From contig NZ_CP095376.1 in assembly GCF_023008405.1 (NCBI RefSeq), positions 9,714,501 to 9,778,500 of the forward strand: DNA of 64,000 nucleotides. Reading direction: 5' to 3'. The notes beneath the pieces are model-generated. The model saw only the letters and a program-made list of their open reading frames with translations. It did not search any database and had not been told where the DNA came from. The translations under genes were made by a program, and so were the position numbers. Shown here piece by piece: positions 52,925-60,788 of the stretch (positions are counted from its first letter, which is position 1; each line of letters begins with the position of its first letter). The DNA is from Amycolatopsis sp. FBCC-B4732. GTDB taxonomy: Bacteria > Actinomycetota > Actinomycetes > Mycobacteriales > Pseudonocardiaceae.

Positions 52925-53545
52925 GTGAGCGAGCCCCGTCGGATCGTCGAATCCGGCTACGACAGCTCGGCGGAGCGCTACCTCGAGTGGAGTGCCCGGA
53001 TCGAGGACGAGCCGCGGATGCGTTTGCTGGCGCAGCTGAACGACCGGCTCCCCGACGGCGCCCGCGTCCTCGACCTCGGGTGCGGGGCGGGCGTGCCGTG
53101 CACCGCGGTGCTGGCCGAGCGCCACGACGTCCTCGGTGTCGACCTTTCCGCGGCCCAGCTCGAGCTGGCCCGCCGGAACGTCCCCGGCGCGCGGTTCGAG
53201 CGGGGCGACATGACCCGGCTGTCCTTTCCGGACGGCAGCTTCGACGCCGTCACGGCGTTCTACTCGGTCCTGCACGTGCCCCGGGAAGAACACGGCGCGC
53301 TCTTCGCGCGGATCGCCGGCTGGCTGCGGCCCGGCGGCCGGTTCCTCGCCGCGCTCGGCCGCGGCGAAGCGAACGGAGTCGAGGCCGAATGGCTGGGGAC
53401 CCCGATGTTCTTCAGCAGCAACGGGTCCGCCGAGAACCGGCGGCTGCTCGAAGCGGCCGGGTTCACGCTCGAAGTGGACGAACCGGCGACGCTCGAGGAG
53501 CCGGAGGGCCCGGCGACCTTCCACTGGGTGCTCGGCCGCCGCTGA
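52925..53545 (+). CDS. Class I SAM-dependent methyltransferase
   Basis: 206 residues. Motif I VLDLGCGAGVPC binds SAM, motif II-like VLGVDLSAAQLELARRN, motif IV GSFDAVTAFYSVLHVP, and LRPGGRFLAALG follows. It is UbiE/Methyltransf_11-like; substrate cannot be inferred. GTG 52925, divergent from the PucR gene with only 50 bases between starts, so they may share control. A perfect 13-bp hairpin (53552-53594) lies just after the stop. Confidence 0.88.
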   Translation: MSEPRRIVESGYDSSAERYLEWSARIEDEPRMRLLAQLNDRLPDGARVLDLGCGAGVPCTAVLAERHDVLGVDLSAAQLELARRNVPGARFERGDMTRLSFPDGSFDAVTAFYSVLHVPREEHGALFARIAGWLRPGGRFLAALGRGEANGVEAEWLGTPMFFSSNGSAENRRLLEAAGFTLEVDEPATLEEPEGPATFHWVLGRR

Positions 53546-53551
53546 AAGGGG

Positions 53552-53594
53552 GCCTACCGGGGCGGCGGCGGGCGGACGCGTCGCCCCGGTAGGC
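53552..53594. terminator. 13-bp hairpin terminator
   Basis: GCCTACCGGGGCG (53552-53564) and CGCCCCGGTAGGC (53582-53594) are perfectly complementary around a 17-base loop, between the methyltransferase stop and the convergent roadblock-like pseudogene end. Confidence 0.85.
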
Positions 53595-53603
53595 GTTCAG
53601 GGG

Positions 53604-54054
53604 TCAGAGCTCCACGCTCTTGACCACGCGGCGCGCGACGGCGAGGACGCGGCGTTCCTTGAAGATGTCTCCGATCATCACGACTGTGCGGCCCTGGAAC
53701 AGGCCGAGGGACGCCCTGGCCAGCAGGTCCAGCACCTCCGGCGGGTGCGCGTCGGTGGTCTCGACCGACAGCAGCATGCCGGTGGCCAGGTCGACCACGC
53801 CGGAAGCCAGGCAGTCGGGCACAGGCGGTGAGGATCGAGCCGATGCGCTCGATCGAGAAGCTCGCGCTGATGGTCGTGCTCGGCGACGACGGAGTGACGG
53901 TCAGGTAGCCGCCGCTGCTGCGGACGACGGCCTGGCGGAACACGCCACCCGGACGGCCCGCGAGGTAGAGCGAGCCGGTGCTCCCCTGGGCCCGGCAGGC
54001 GCGCAGCGCCCACGCTAGGAAGTCGAACGAAGGCCGGTCCCGCGTTTCGCTCAC
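53604..54054 (-). pseudogene. Frameshifted roadblock/LC7-like regulatory protein gene
   Basis: GTG 54054 with AGGAG upstream opens VSETRDRPSFDFLAWALRAC, then STGSLYLAGRPGGVF and FSIERIGSILTA. At about 53825 the sensible protein continues one frame over as PDCLASGVVDLATGMLLSVE, then LFQGRTVVMIGDIFKERR, ending at 53604. A one-base insertion separates the halves. The C-terminal half resembles MglB-like roadblock proteins that partner small GTPases, but is shorter than usual. The 72-codon GTG frame at 53822 could be expressed alone. Family assignment is inference. Confidence 0.5.
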
Positions 54055-54276
54055 CGCACTCCTGGCTGTTTCCGGAAATGGCGGCCCGAAAGATCTTCTC
54101 CGGGTCGAGGACTGGCCGACTCTATGGCACTCGTGCTCGCGTTCCCAGCGGGTTCCCCCGATTTTCGCAATAGCCGAAAATTCCTGTCGTCGCCGCCGGG
54201 AGACCGAAAAGAACTGTCCACTCGGTAGTGAATCTCCCTGCGGGGCAAGGGCATACCCCGGTGGGAGCGCCGGTCG

Positions 54277-54756
54277 ATGTTGTGGCATTCTCTCGCGCTT
54301 GTTCGCGGTGACCGGTTTCGAAAGCGCGAGGTGATCGGGTTGTACGGACGTGACGTGGCGGAATGGAAAAAGATGATCGCGGCGGGCCGGACGATCCTGA
54401 TCGCCAGGGCGGTGGCGGACCGGACCACCTCGTACGGCGAATTCGCCGCCGCGCTCGTGCGCGCCACCGGCGTCGCCGGGTTCGACTTCACGACCGGGGC
54501 CGGCCGCGCGAGCATGGCCTACCTGCTCGACCGGATTTCCGAGGCGGCGTACGCGGAGTCGGGCGAGCGGCTGCTCGGCGCGCTCGTCCGCAACCTCGGC
54601 GCCGACGACGCCGGACCGGGCTTCTTCCGGCTCGCGAGCCGGAAGGGCCTGGCCGTCCCGCGCACCCGTGGCGGCCGCCAGCTGTTCTGGGCCCAGCACG
54701 TGCGGGAACTGCACGAGCACTTCGTCGGCGTCGCCCACCGCCCGGCGGCGGGGTGA
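54277..54756 (+). CDS. Conserved hypothetical actinobacterial protein
   Basis: 159 residues from ATG 54277 (GGGAG 9 bases upstream); GTG 54331 would give 141 residues beginning just before IGLYGRDVAEWKKMI. Signature parts: RTTSYGEFAAALVRATG, MAYLLDRISEAAY, GERLLGALVRNLGADDAGPGFFRLA and LFWAQHVRELHEHF. I recall this pattern from many uncharacterised actinomycete proteins, some near defence or mobile genes, but no function is established. No signal peptide or membrane segment. It stands alone between two minus-strand genes. Confidence 0.7.
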   Translation: MLWHSLALVRGDRFRKREVIGLYGRDVAEWKKMIAAGRTILIARAVADRTTSYGEFAAALVRATGVAGFDFTTGAGRASMAYLLDRISEAAYAESGERLLGALVRNLGADDAGPGFFRLASRKGLAVPRTRGGRQLFWAQHVRELHEHFVGVAHRPAAG

Positions 54757-54849
54757 GCGACGTCAGACGTCGTGCGGCTCACCGGCTTCCCCTCGGCCCA
54801 GCGGTCTCGCGTCCGCAGGGTCAGCGGGTTGCCGTGCCGACGGACGCGT

Positions 54850-56388
54850 TCAGCGTGACCGACGCGAAAGCACCGCGTCGAGCACGCGCCGCAGTTCGGC
54901 CTCCGGGTCGTCGACGGGCGCCGGTGCGCGCCACGCCACGATGCCGTCCGGACGCACGAGCGAAGCGCCGCCCTCCGAAAGGCCGTACCGCGAAGCGAAC
55001 AATTCGCCGTCGATGGCGTGGCAGCCGATGCCGGCCGAAGCGGCGGCCGGGGTCCACGCCGAGCCGTCGCCCGCGCAGAGCAGCACCCACGACCGGCCCA
55101 GCAGGTCCACGGTGGACTCCAGGCCGGGCGCGCGGAACCCGGGCCGCCCGGTCGGCGCGTGCACGTCCTCGACGCGCGCGCCGTCGTCGGGCTCCTCGGA
55201 CAGCACGGCCGTCGAGCGGTAGCGGAAGCCGAGCAGGATGCCCAGCGGGTCCTCCGCCGGCGTGATCCCGGAGACGTCGAGGCCCGGGTGCATGCGCTGC
55301 TTCATGTTGTGCAGGGACGTGTCGACGACCATCCGCGCGATCGGACGGCGTTCGGCTTCGTAGGTGTCGAGCAGTCCCGGCCCCGCTTCGCCGCGCAGCA
55401 CCGCGGCGAGCTTCCACGCGATGTCCGCGGCGTCGCCCACCGCTGTGTTGCCGCCCATCCCGCCGGTCGGCGGGGTCACCTTCGCCGCGTCGCCGATCAG
55501 GAAGACCCGCCCGTCCCGGAAGCGGTCGGCCAGCCGCGCGGCGATCTCCCAGGACCCCGTCCAGACGATCTTCGGGTCCAGGTCCGGCAGGTCGGTGGCG
55601 CTGCGGATCATCGCGACCAGCCGGTCGGGGGTGAAGTCCGCCGGGCTTTCGCCCTTCTCCGGGAAGTAGTCCGGCGCGAAGACGTACCGGTCCGGCACGT
55701 CGGTGTTGACCAGCCCGGCCGTGAACTCGGGGTGCTGCAGGTAGAACAGGTCGGTCACGCCGGCCTGGACGCGGTCGCCGAGGTCGGCGTCGAACACCAC
55801 GCCGAGGCAGTGGCTCAGCGCGTCCATCCCGGTGGTCCCGATGCCGAGCCGGGCCCGGATGCCGCTGCGGCCGCCGTCGGCCGCGACGACGTAGTCCGCG
55901 CGCACCACCGTCTCTTCACCCGAATCGCGGTGCCGCAGCGTCGCGGTGACGCCGTCGGCGTCCGGCGTCAGCTCGACGAGTCCGGTGCGGAAGCGGATCC
56001 GCGCGCCCGCCTGCTCCGCGTGCGCCAGCAAGATCGGCTCGACGACGTCCTGCCCGGCCATGCCGGCGGGCAGCGTGGTCGAGGCCGAGACGTCGAACTC
56101 GCTGCCGTCCTCGGCGAGCCGGTGCAGCACGCGCCCGGCCAGGCTGGTCGCGACGGTGATCCGCAGCCCCTGTGACGCACGGGGGCTCACCGCCAGCACC
56201 TCGCGGTCGATGCCCGCCCAGTGGAACAGCTCCATCGTGCGCCAGTTCTGCCCGGCGGCGCGCGAGTGGACCGACGTTCCGGCGTGCCGTTCGACGGTCA
56301 GCACGTCCACTCCGGCCTGCGCGAGGAACAACGACGCCGACAGCCCGCCCAGTCCGGCCCCCACGACCAGCACTTGTACCCGTTCCAT
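54850..56388 (-). CDS. FAD-dependent aromatic monooxygenase (PHBH-type)
   Basis: 512 residues. The FAD-binding GxGxxG is VVGAGLGGLSASLFLAQAG at the N-terminus, the DG motif VVAADGGRSGIR near 175, and the second FAD motif GRVFLIGDAAKVTPPTGGMG near 295. The C-terminal thioredoxin-like domain is that of polyketide hydroxylases. ATG 56388 has a GGAGG ribosome binding site lying inside an upstream non-used ATG. It resembles tailoring or rifampicin-type monooxygenases; substrate unknown. No biosynthetic cluster surrounds it, so a detoxification role is possible. Confidence 0.9.
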   Translation of the reverse strand: MERVQVLVVGAGLGGLSASLFLAQAGVDVLTVERHAGTSVHSRAAGQNWRTMELFHWAGIDREVLAVSPRASQGLRITVATSLAGRVLHRLAEDGSEFDVSASTTLPAGMAGQDVVEPILLAHAEQAGARIRFRTGLVELTPDADGVTATLRHRDSGEETVVRADYVVAADGGRSGIRARLGIGTTGMDALSHCLGVVFDADLGDRVQAGVTDLFYLQHPEFTAGLVNTDVPDRYVFAPDYFPEKGESPADFTPDRLVAMIRSATDLPDLDPKIVWTGSWEIAARLADRFRDGRVFLIGDAAKVTPPTGGMGGNTAVGDAADIAWKLAAVLRGEAGPGLLDTYEAERRPIARMVVDTSLHNMKQRMHPGLDVSGITPAEDPLGILLGFRYRSTAVLSEEPDDGARVEDVHAPTGRPGFRAPGLESTVDLLGRSWVLLCAGDGSAWTPAAASAGIGCHAIDGELFASRYGLSEGGASLVRPDGIVAWRAPAPVDDPEAELRRVLDAVLSRRSR

Positions 56389-56427
56389 CCCGATTACCTC
56401 CATGTCCGTGAATCTCCCTGTAAAAGT

Positions 56428-56457
56428 ATCTTAGTCACAGAGAGATTAGTTTGCCAA
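56428..56457 (-). promoter_or_regulatory. Promoter of the FAD monooxygenase gene
   Basis: TTGGCA (56457-56452), an 18-base spacer and TAAGAT (56433-56428) match the primary-sigma consensus. TTAGT repeats at 56431 and 56446 (plus strand) lie within it and could be operator half-sites. Transcription would start near 56421, giving a leader of about 33 bases. Confidence 0.6.
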
Positions 56458-56482
56458 GTGCGTGGTACTCCCAGGGGGTGGG

Positions 56483-56560
56483 AACGGTTGGGTGCTCCGT
56501 TCAGCCCAAGTAGCTTCGTCCCGGCAGCCCCATGAAGCCCTTGAGCCGCAAGGAGAACCG
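56483..56560 (+). promoter_or_regulatory. metY leader: candidate pseudoknot/anti-SD RNA switch
   Basis: Two exclusive folds are possible. Fold A: AACGG (56483-56487) with CCGTT (56497-56501), and TTGGG (56488-56492) with CCCAA (56505-56509), an H-type pseudoknot. Fold B: CTCC (56495-56498) with GGAG (56552-56555, the metY Shine-Dalgarno) and CGGTT (56485-56489) with AACCG just before ATG. Fold B would block translation. No known SAM riboswitch consensus matches. Confidence 0.35.
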
Positions 56561-57871
56561 ATGAGCGCGGACGACACCTCGGCCTGGTCCTTCGAGACCA
56601 AGCAGATCCACGCGGGCGCCGCGCCGGACCCGGCGACCGGCGCGCGGGCGACCCCCATCTACCAGACGACGTCGTACGTCTTCCGCGACAGCCAGCACGG
56701 CGCCGACCTGTTCAGCCTCGCCGAGCCCGGCAACATCTACACGCGGATCATGAACCCGACCCAGGACGTCCTGGAGCAGCGGCTCGCCGCGCTCGAAGGC
56801 GGCGTCGCGGCGCTGGCGTTCGCGTCCGGCTCGGCCGCGACCACGGCGGCGATCCTCAACCTCGCGAGCGCGGGCGACCACTTCGTCTCGAGCCCGTCGC
56901 TCTACGGCGGTACCTACAACCTCTTCCACTACACGCTGCCGAAGCTCGGCATCGAGGTCACCTTCATCGACGACCAGGACGACCTGGAGCAGTGGCGCGC
57001 CGCCGTCCGGCCGAACACGAAGCTGTTCTTCGCCGAGACGCTGGCCAACCCGGGTAGCAACGTCCTCGACATCCGGGGCGTCGCCGACGTCGCGCACGAG
57101 GCCGGCGTCCCGCTCGTCGTCGACAACACGGTGCCGACGCCGTACCTGGTGCGCCCGATCGAGCACGGCGCCGACGTCGTCGTGCACTCCGCGACGAAGT
57201 ACCTCGGCGGCCACGGCACCACGGTGGCCGGCGTGCTCGTCGACGGCGGCACGTTCGACTTCGGCAAGGACCCGGCGAAGTTCCCGGGCTTCAACGAGCC
57301 GGACCCGAGCTACCACGGCCTCAAGTACTGGGAGGCGCTCGGCCCGGGTGCGTACGCGGCCAAGGCGCGCGTCCAGATCCTGCGCGACACCGGCGCGGCG
57401 ATCGCGCCGCTGAACAGCTTCCTGATCCTGCAGGGCATCGAGACGCTGTCGCTGCGCCTCGAGCGGCACGTCTCGAACGCGCAGGCGCTGGCCGAGTGGC
57501 TGGAGCAGCGCGACGAGGTCGAGAAGGTGTACTACGCCGGCCTGCCGTCGAGCCCCTTCTACTCCGCGGCGCAGAAGTACCTGCCGCGCGGCGCGGGCGC
57601 GGTCCTGTCGTTCGACCTGCGTGGCGGCGTCGACGCGGGCCGCAAGTTCGTCGACGGCACCGAGCTGCACAGCCAGCTGGTGAACATCGGCGATGTCCGC
57701 AGCCTGATCGTGCACCCGGCGTCGACCACGCACAGCCAGCTCAACCCGGAGGAGCAGCTCTCGAGCGGCGTCACGCCGGGCCTGGTCCGGCTCGCCGTCG
57801 GCCTGGAGGGGATCGAGGACCTCAAGGCCGACCTGGAGGCCGGATTCCGGGCGGCCAAGGCGGAACTGTGA
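56561..57871 (+). CDS. metY: O-acetylhomoserine aminocarboxypropyltransferase (sulfhydrylase)
   Basis: 436-residue PLP enzyme that makes homocysteine from O-acetylhomoserine and sulfide. Cys/Met-metabolism family signature: PIYQTTSYVF, YTRIMNPTQDVLEQRLAALEG, VVDNTVPTPYL and the PLP Lys in VVVHSATKYLGGHGT. The insertion around DPSYHGLKYW and the length separate MetY from MetB/MetC. AAGGAGAACCG precedes ATG 56561. It forms an operon with metX (GTGA overlap). No SAM-IV or SAM-I riboswitch is seen upstream; a different RNA structure is. Confidence 0.95.
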   Translation: MSADDTSAWSFETKQIHAGAAPDPATGARATPIYQTTSYVFRDSQHGADLFSLAEPGNIYTRIMNPTQDVLEQRLAALEGGVAALAFASGSAATTAAILNLASAGDHFVSSPSLYGGTYNLFHYTLPKLGIEVTFIDDQDDLEQWRAAVRPNTKLFFAETLANPGSNVLDIRGVADVAHEAGVPLVVDNTVPTPYLVRPIEHGADVVVHSATKYLGGHGTTVAGVLVDGGTFDFGKDPAKFPGFNEPDPSYHGLKYWEALGPGAYAAKARVQILRDTGAAIAPLNSFLILQGIETLSLRLERHVSNAQALAEWLEQRDEVEKVYYAGLPSSPFYSAAQKYLPRGAGAVLSFDLRGGVDAGRKFVDGTELHSQLVNIGDVRSLIVHPASTTHSQLNPEEQLSSGVTPGLVRLAVGLEGIEDLKADLEAGFRAAKAEL

Positions 57872-58983
57872 CGGGTGGCCCCGTCACCGGGGCCTGGCGG
57901 ATCGGTGATCCGCCAGGCCGCCGGAAGTTCGTCACCGGCCCCGGCGCGCTCGCGCTGGAGGCCGGTGGCGTGCTGCCGTCCTTCACGCTCGCGTACGAAA
58001 CGTGGGGGACGCTGAACTCCGACGCGTCCAACGCGATCCTCGTCGAGCACGCGCTGACCGGCGACAGCCACGCGGCCGGTCCCCTCGTGCCCGGGCACCC
58101 GAACGCGGGCTGGTGGGACGCGCTGATCGGGCCGGGGAAGGCCGTGGACACCGACGAGTACTTCGTCGTGGTCCCGAACGTGCTGGGCGGCTGCCAGGGC
58201 TCGACCGGGCCCTCGTCGGACTTCGACGGCCGGCCGTGGGGCAGCCGGTTCCCGGTCGTGACGGTGCGGGACCAGGTCGCTTCGGAGGCGGTGCTGGCCG
58301 ACCACCTGGGCATCGACCGCTGGGCGGCCGTCGTCGGCGGCTCCATGGGCGGGATGCGCGCGCTGGAGTGGGCGGTTTCGCTGCCCGGCCGGGTGGCTTC
58401 GGTGCTGGTGCTGGCGTCCACCGCGCGGGCGTCGGCCGAGCAGATCTCCTGGGCGGCCCCGCAGCTGCACGCGATCCGCAGCGACCCGTTCTTCCACGGC
58501 GGCGACTACTACTCGCAGTCCGCGGGACCCGCGGCCGGCCTCGGCATCGCCCGCCGGATCGCGCACGTCACCTACCGCAGTGAGCCGGAACTGGCCCAGC
58601 GGTTCGGCCGGACCTACCAGGGCGGCGAAGACCCGTTGCGCGGCGGGCGGTTCGCCGTCGAGTCCTATTTGGACCACCACGCCGACAAGCTGGTCCGCCG
58701 CTTCGACGCGAACAGCTACCTGGTGCTGACGGAGTCGATGAACGCCCACGACGTGGGCCGCGACCGCGGCGGCGTGGCGGCGGCGCTGGGCCGGATCACG
58801 GCCCGCGCGGTGATCGGCGGCGTCGACAGCGACCGGCTCTACCCGCTGTACCAGTCGGAAGAGCTGGCGGCGGGCATCCCGGGGACGCCGGAGGCGTCAG
58901 TGGTGACTTCGCCGTACGGCCACGACTCGTTCCTCATCGAGTCCGGCCAGATCGCGGGCCTGGTGAAGGTGCTGCTGGGCTAG
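57868..58983 (+). CDS. metX: Homoserine O-acetyltransferase
   Basis: 371 residues; acetylates homoserine for the sulfhydrylation encoded by metY. Alpha/beta-hydrolase fold with LVEHALTGDSHAAG and the nucleophile elbow VVGGSMGGMRALEW, then the Asp in GVDSDRLYP and His in SPYGHDSF near the C-terminus. GTG 57868 overlaps metY (GTGA). An extremely strong hairpin in the first codons (57891-57919) is unusual. Last gene of the operon; its stop abuts that of a convergent small gene. Confidence 0.95.
   Translation: MTGGPVTGAWRIGDPPGRRKFVTGPGALALEAGGVLPSFTLAYETWGTLNSDASNAILVEHALTGDSHAAGPLVPGHPNAGWWDALIGPGKAVDTDEYFVVVPNVLGGCQGSTGPSSDFDGRPWGSRFPVVTVRDQVASEAVLADHLGIDRWAAVVGGSMGGMRALEWAVSLPGRVASVLVLASTARASAEQISWAAPQLHAIRSDPFFHGGDYYSQSAGPAAGLGIARRIAHVTYRSEPELAQRFGRTYQGGEDPLRGGRFAVESYLDHHADKLVRRFDANSYLVLTESMNAHDVGRDRGGVAAALGRITARAVIGGVDSDRLYPLYQSEELAAGIPGTPEASVVTSPYGHDSFLIESGQIAGLVKVLLG
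57891..57919 (+). promoter_or_regulatory. 13-bp perfect hairpin inside the metX 5' coding region
   Basis: GGCCTGGCGGATC (57891-57903) is perfectly complementary to GATCCGCCAGGCC (57907-57919) with a GGT loop, 23 bases into the gene. It would slow or terminate transcription or hinder ribosome entry, lowering metX relative to metY. Confidence 0.65.
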
Positions 58984-59198
58984 CGGCCGCCGACGCGTTC
59001 TCCCAGGCGCACCAAGCGGTTCGCGACCCGCCGCGACGTCTCGGCCGCGTAGTCGCCGAGCCGTTCCGCGGCGCGGTCGGACAGCTTCGCCACCCGCCAG
59101 GCGACGTCGTCCGCGCGGTCGCCCGCTTCGTCACCCGCGGTGGCGATGCGATCGGCGAGCCGGCCGGTGCCGGCGGCGAGCAGGTCCTTGAGCGCCAT
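58980..59198 (-). CDS. Small helical hypothetical protein
   Basis: 72 residues from ATG 59198, with GGGAA about 4 bases upstream. Sequence (MALKDLLAAGTGRLADRIA, then EAGDRADDVAWRVAKLSDRAAERLGDYA) is charged with hydrophobic heptads and looks like a coiled-coil or amphipathic helix bundle. Its stop abuts metX and it begins 14 bases from the diiron gene stop, so it may be co-transcribed with that gene. No family recognised. Confidence 0.6.
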   Translation of the reverse strand: MALKDLLAAGTGRLADRIATAGDEAGDRADDVAWRVAKLSDRAAERLGDYAAETSRRVANRLVRLGERVGGR

Positions 59199-59212
59199 GG
59201 CTTCCCCTTCGT

Positions 59213-60091
59213 CTAGAGCATTCCGGCGCGGCGCCACAGCACCGCGCTCGGGCCGCCGATCAGGTCGTTCTCGCGCAGGAACCGGACGAGCTTGCGGGCC
59301 CCGAAGGCCAGCGTCTCGCGCCGGTGCGGGCTCGTCCGCGCGGCGGCCACCGCGACGCCGGGGTCGATCCCCGCGCGCAGGTACTGCCGCGGGCGCGACA
59401 GCAGCCGGGACATCAGCAGCGCGCCCACCGCGACCACGACCCTGGCGAACTCCTTGCGCCACCAAGGAGCTTCGGCCAGCGAGCGGACCAGGTCGTCCCG
59501 CGCGTACCGGACGTGCCGGGCCTCCTCCGTCACGTGGATCCGCATCACCGCGCGCACCACCGGCTGCACCGTCTCGTCGTCGAGGTGCTCGCGCTGCAGC
59601 GCGTCGAAGATCTCTTCGCCGATCAGCGTCGCCACCCACATCGCCGGCCCGTGCAGGATCGACGGGAGCGCCTGCGCGGACAGCTGCAGCCAGCGGTTGT
59701 TGCGGTACGGCCGCCCGTCGACGTGCTCGATCAGCCGGGCGAACATCGTGGAGTGCCGGCATTCGTCGGCGACCTCGGTCAGCGCGTAGTGCACGTGCCG
59801 GGTCGTCGGGTCCTGGTGGTAGGACGCGCGCAGCAGCATCTGCATGAGGATCAGCTCGAACCAGATCCCGACGCTGACGGTGTTCACCAGCTCCTGGCGC
59901 GACAGCTCGATCCGCTGCTCGCGGCTCAGCGCGTCCCACACCGGCGTGCCGTAGAGGGAGACGAGCTTTTCGGGGATGAAGAACTGGTCTTCGTTCAGCG
60001 GCGCGGCCCAGTGGACGTCGACGTCCGGGTCGTAGGAAAGCCGGGCGCTCGAGCGGAGCAGCCGTTCGGCGGTGGCTTCGCGATCTCCCAT
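59213..60091 (-). CDS. AurF-like diiron oxygenase
   Basis: 292 residues. Two ExxH metal-binding motifs lie in a four-helix bundle: E110-C-R-H113 (ADECRHSTMF) and EEARHVRYA further on, plus Glu in IWFELILMQ. This pattern is that of AurF, the p-aminobenzoate N-oxygenase family (pfam11583). Substrate is unknown; it could oxidise an arylamine or a carrier-bound aliphatic group. GGGAGG precedes ATG 60091. It is divergent from a TetR gene whose product likely represses it. Confidence 0.87.
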   Translation of the reverse strand: MGDREATAERLLRSSARLSYDPDVDVHWAAPLNEDQFFIPEKLVSLYGTPVWDALSREQRIELSRQELVNTVSVGIWFELILMQMLLRASYHQDPTTRHVHYALTEVADECRHSTMFARLIEHVDGRPYRNNRWLQLSAQALPSILHGPAMWVATLIGEEIFDALQREHLDDETVQPVVRAVMRIHVTEEARHVRYARDDLVRSLAEAPWWRKEFARVVVAVGALLMSRLLSRPRQYLRAGIDPGVAVAAARTSPHRRETLAFGARKLVRFLRENDLIGGPSAVLWRRAGML

Positions 60092-60160
60092 GCCGGCCTC
60101 CCTGTGTCTTGTTACACTAGAACGCATGAAACAATCTCCGTCAAGATGTAAAGTCAGGGC
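60092..60160. promoter_or_regulatory. Shared regulatory region of the diiron oxygenase and TetR genes
   Basis: Minus strand: TTGACG (60145-60140), then TCTAGT about 17 bases on, for the diiron gene. Plus strand: TAAAGT (60149-60154), 6 bases before ATG 60161, predicts a leaderless TetR mRNA. TTGTT at 60108 and AACAA at 60130 are outer arms of a possible operator. Confidence 0.45.
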
Positions 60161-60787
60161 ATGCGCGACCTCCTGAAGCACGCGCTCGAAGCCGAACTGC
60201 CCGGCGACGAGACCGCGGAACGGATCATGGGCGCGGCGCTCACCCAGGCCGAGGACTTCGGGCTGCGGCGGTTCACCGTCGACGACGTCGCGCGCCGCGT
60301 CGGGCTCTCGCGGGTGACGATCTACCGGTACTTCCCGAAGAAGGACCAGCTGCTCAACGCGCTGATCCTGCGGGAGATGAAGCGGTTCTTGACGAAGGTC
60401 GACGCCGTCGTCGAGGCGCAGGGCACCCCGGAGGAGAAGCTCATCGAGGGGTTGAGCTTCTCCCTCGGGTACCTGCGCGGGCACCGGCTGCTCAACCGCC
60501 TGCTGCGCACCGAGCCGGAGCTGATCCTGCCGCACCTGACCGTCCAGGCCGGCGGCCTGTTCGCGGCCGCGCGCGCCCGGATCGCGGCGCACTTCCACGC
60601 GGAGATCGCCGCCGGGCGGCTCAGCCTGCCCGCCGAGGACGTCGACGGGATGGCCGAGCTGCTGATCCGCATCGTCGTGTCGCTGGTGCTGACGCCGGAC
60701 ACGGTCCTGCCGGTCGACGACGACGTCCAGCGCCGCCGGCTGGCGGAGCTGTACCTGGCGCCGATCGTCCGCTCGCTGCGTCCTTGA
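60161..60787 (+). CDS. TetR-family transcriptional regulator
   Basis: 208 residues. The N-terminal helix-turn-helix is FTVDDVARRVGLSRVTIYRYFPKKDQLLNAL, with the ligand-binding helices following (KVDAVVEAQG onward). ATG 60161 lies right after a -10-like TAAAGT, so the message is probably leaderless. It is divergent from the diiron oxygenase gene by 69 bases, the usual layout of a repressor and its target. Ligand unknown. Confidence 0.9.
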   Translation: MRDLLKHALEAELPGDETAERIMGAALTQAEDFGLRRFTVDDVARRVGLSRVTIYRYFPKKDQLLNALILREMKRFLTKVDAVVEAQGTPEEKLIEGLSFSLGYLRGHRLLNRLLRTEPELILPHLTVQAGGLFAAARARIAAHFHAEIAAGRLSLPAEDVDGMAELLIRIVVSLVLTPDTVLPVDDDVQRRRLAELYLAPIVRSLRP

Positions 60788-60788
60788 C

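Noticed and set aside
54757..54785. GACGTC direct repeat after the 54277-54756 gene
   Set aside because: Two 6-bp copies in GC-rich DNA are easily due to chance; no clear hairpin.
56404..56560. SAM-I/SAM-IV riboswitch upstream of metY
   Set aside because: The leader is too short and lacks the conserved multi-helix core; I only report an unclassified structure.
54850..60091. Secondary-metabolite cluster (FAD monooxygenase, AurF-like oxygenase, methyltransferase nearby)
   Set aside because: There is no PKS, NRPS, terpene or other core enzyme, and core methionine genes intervene.
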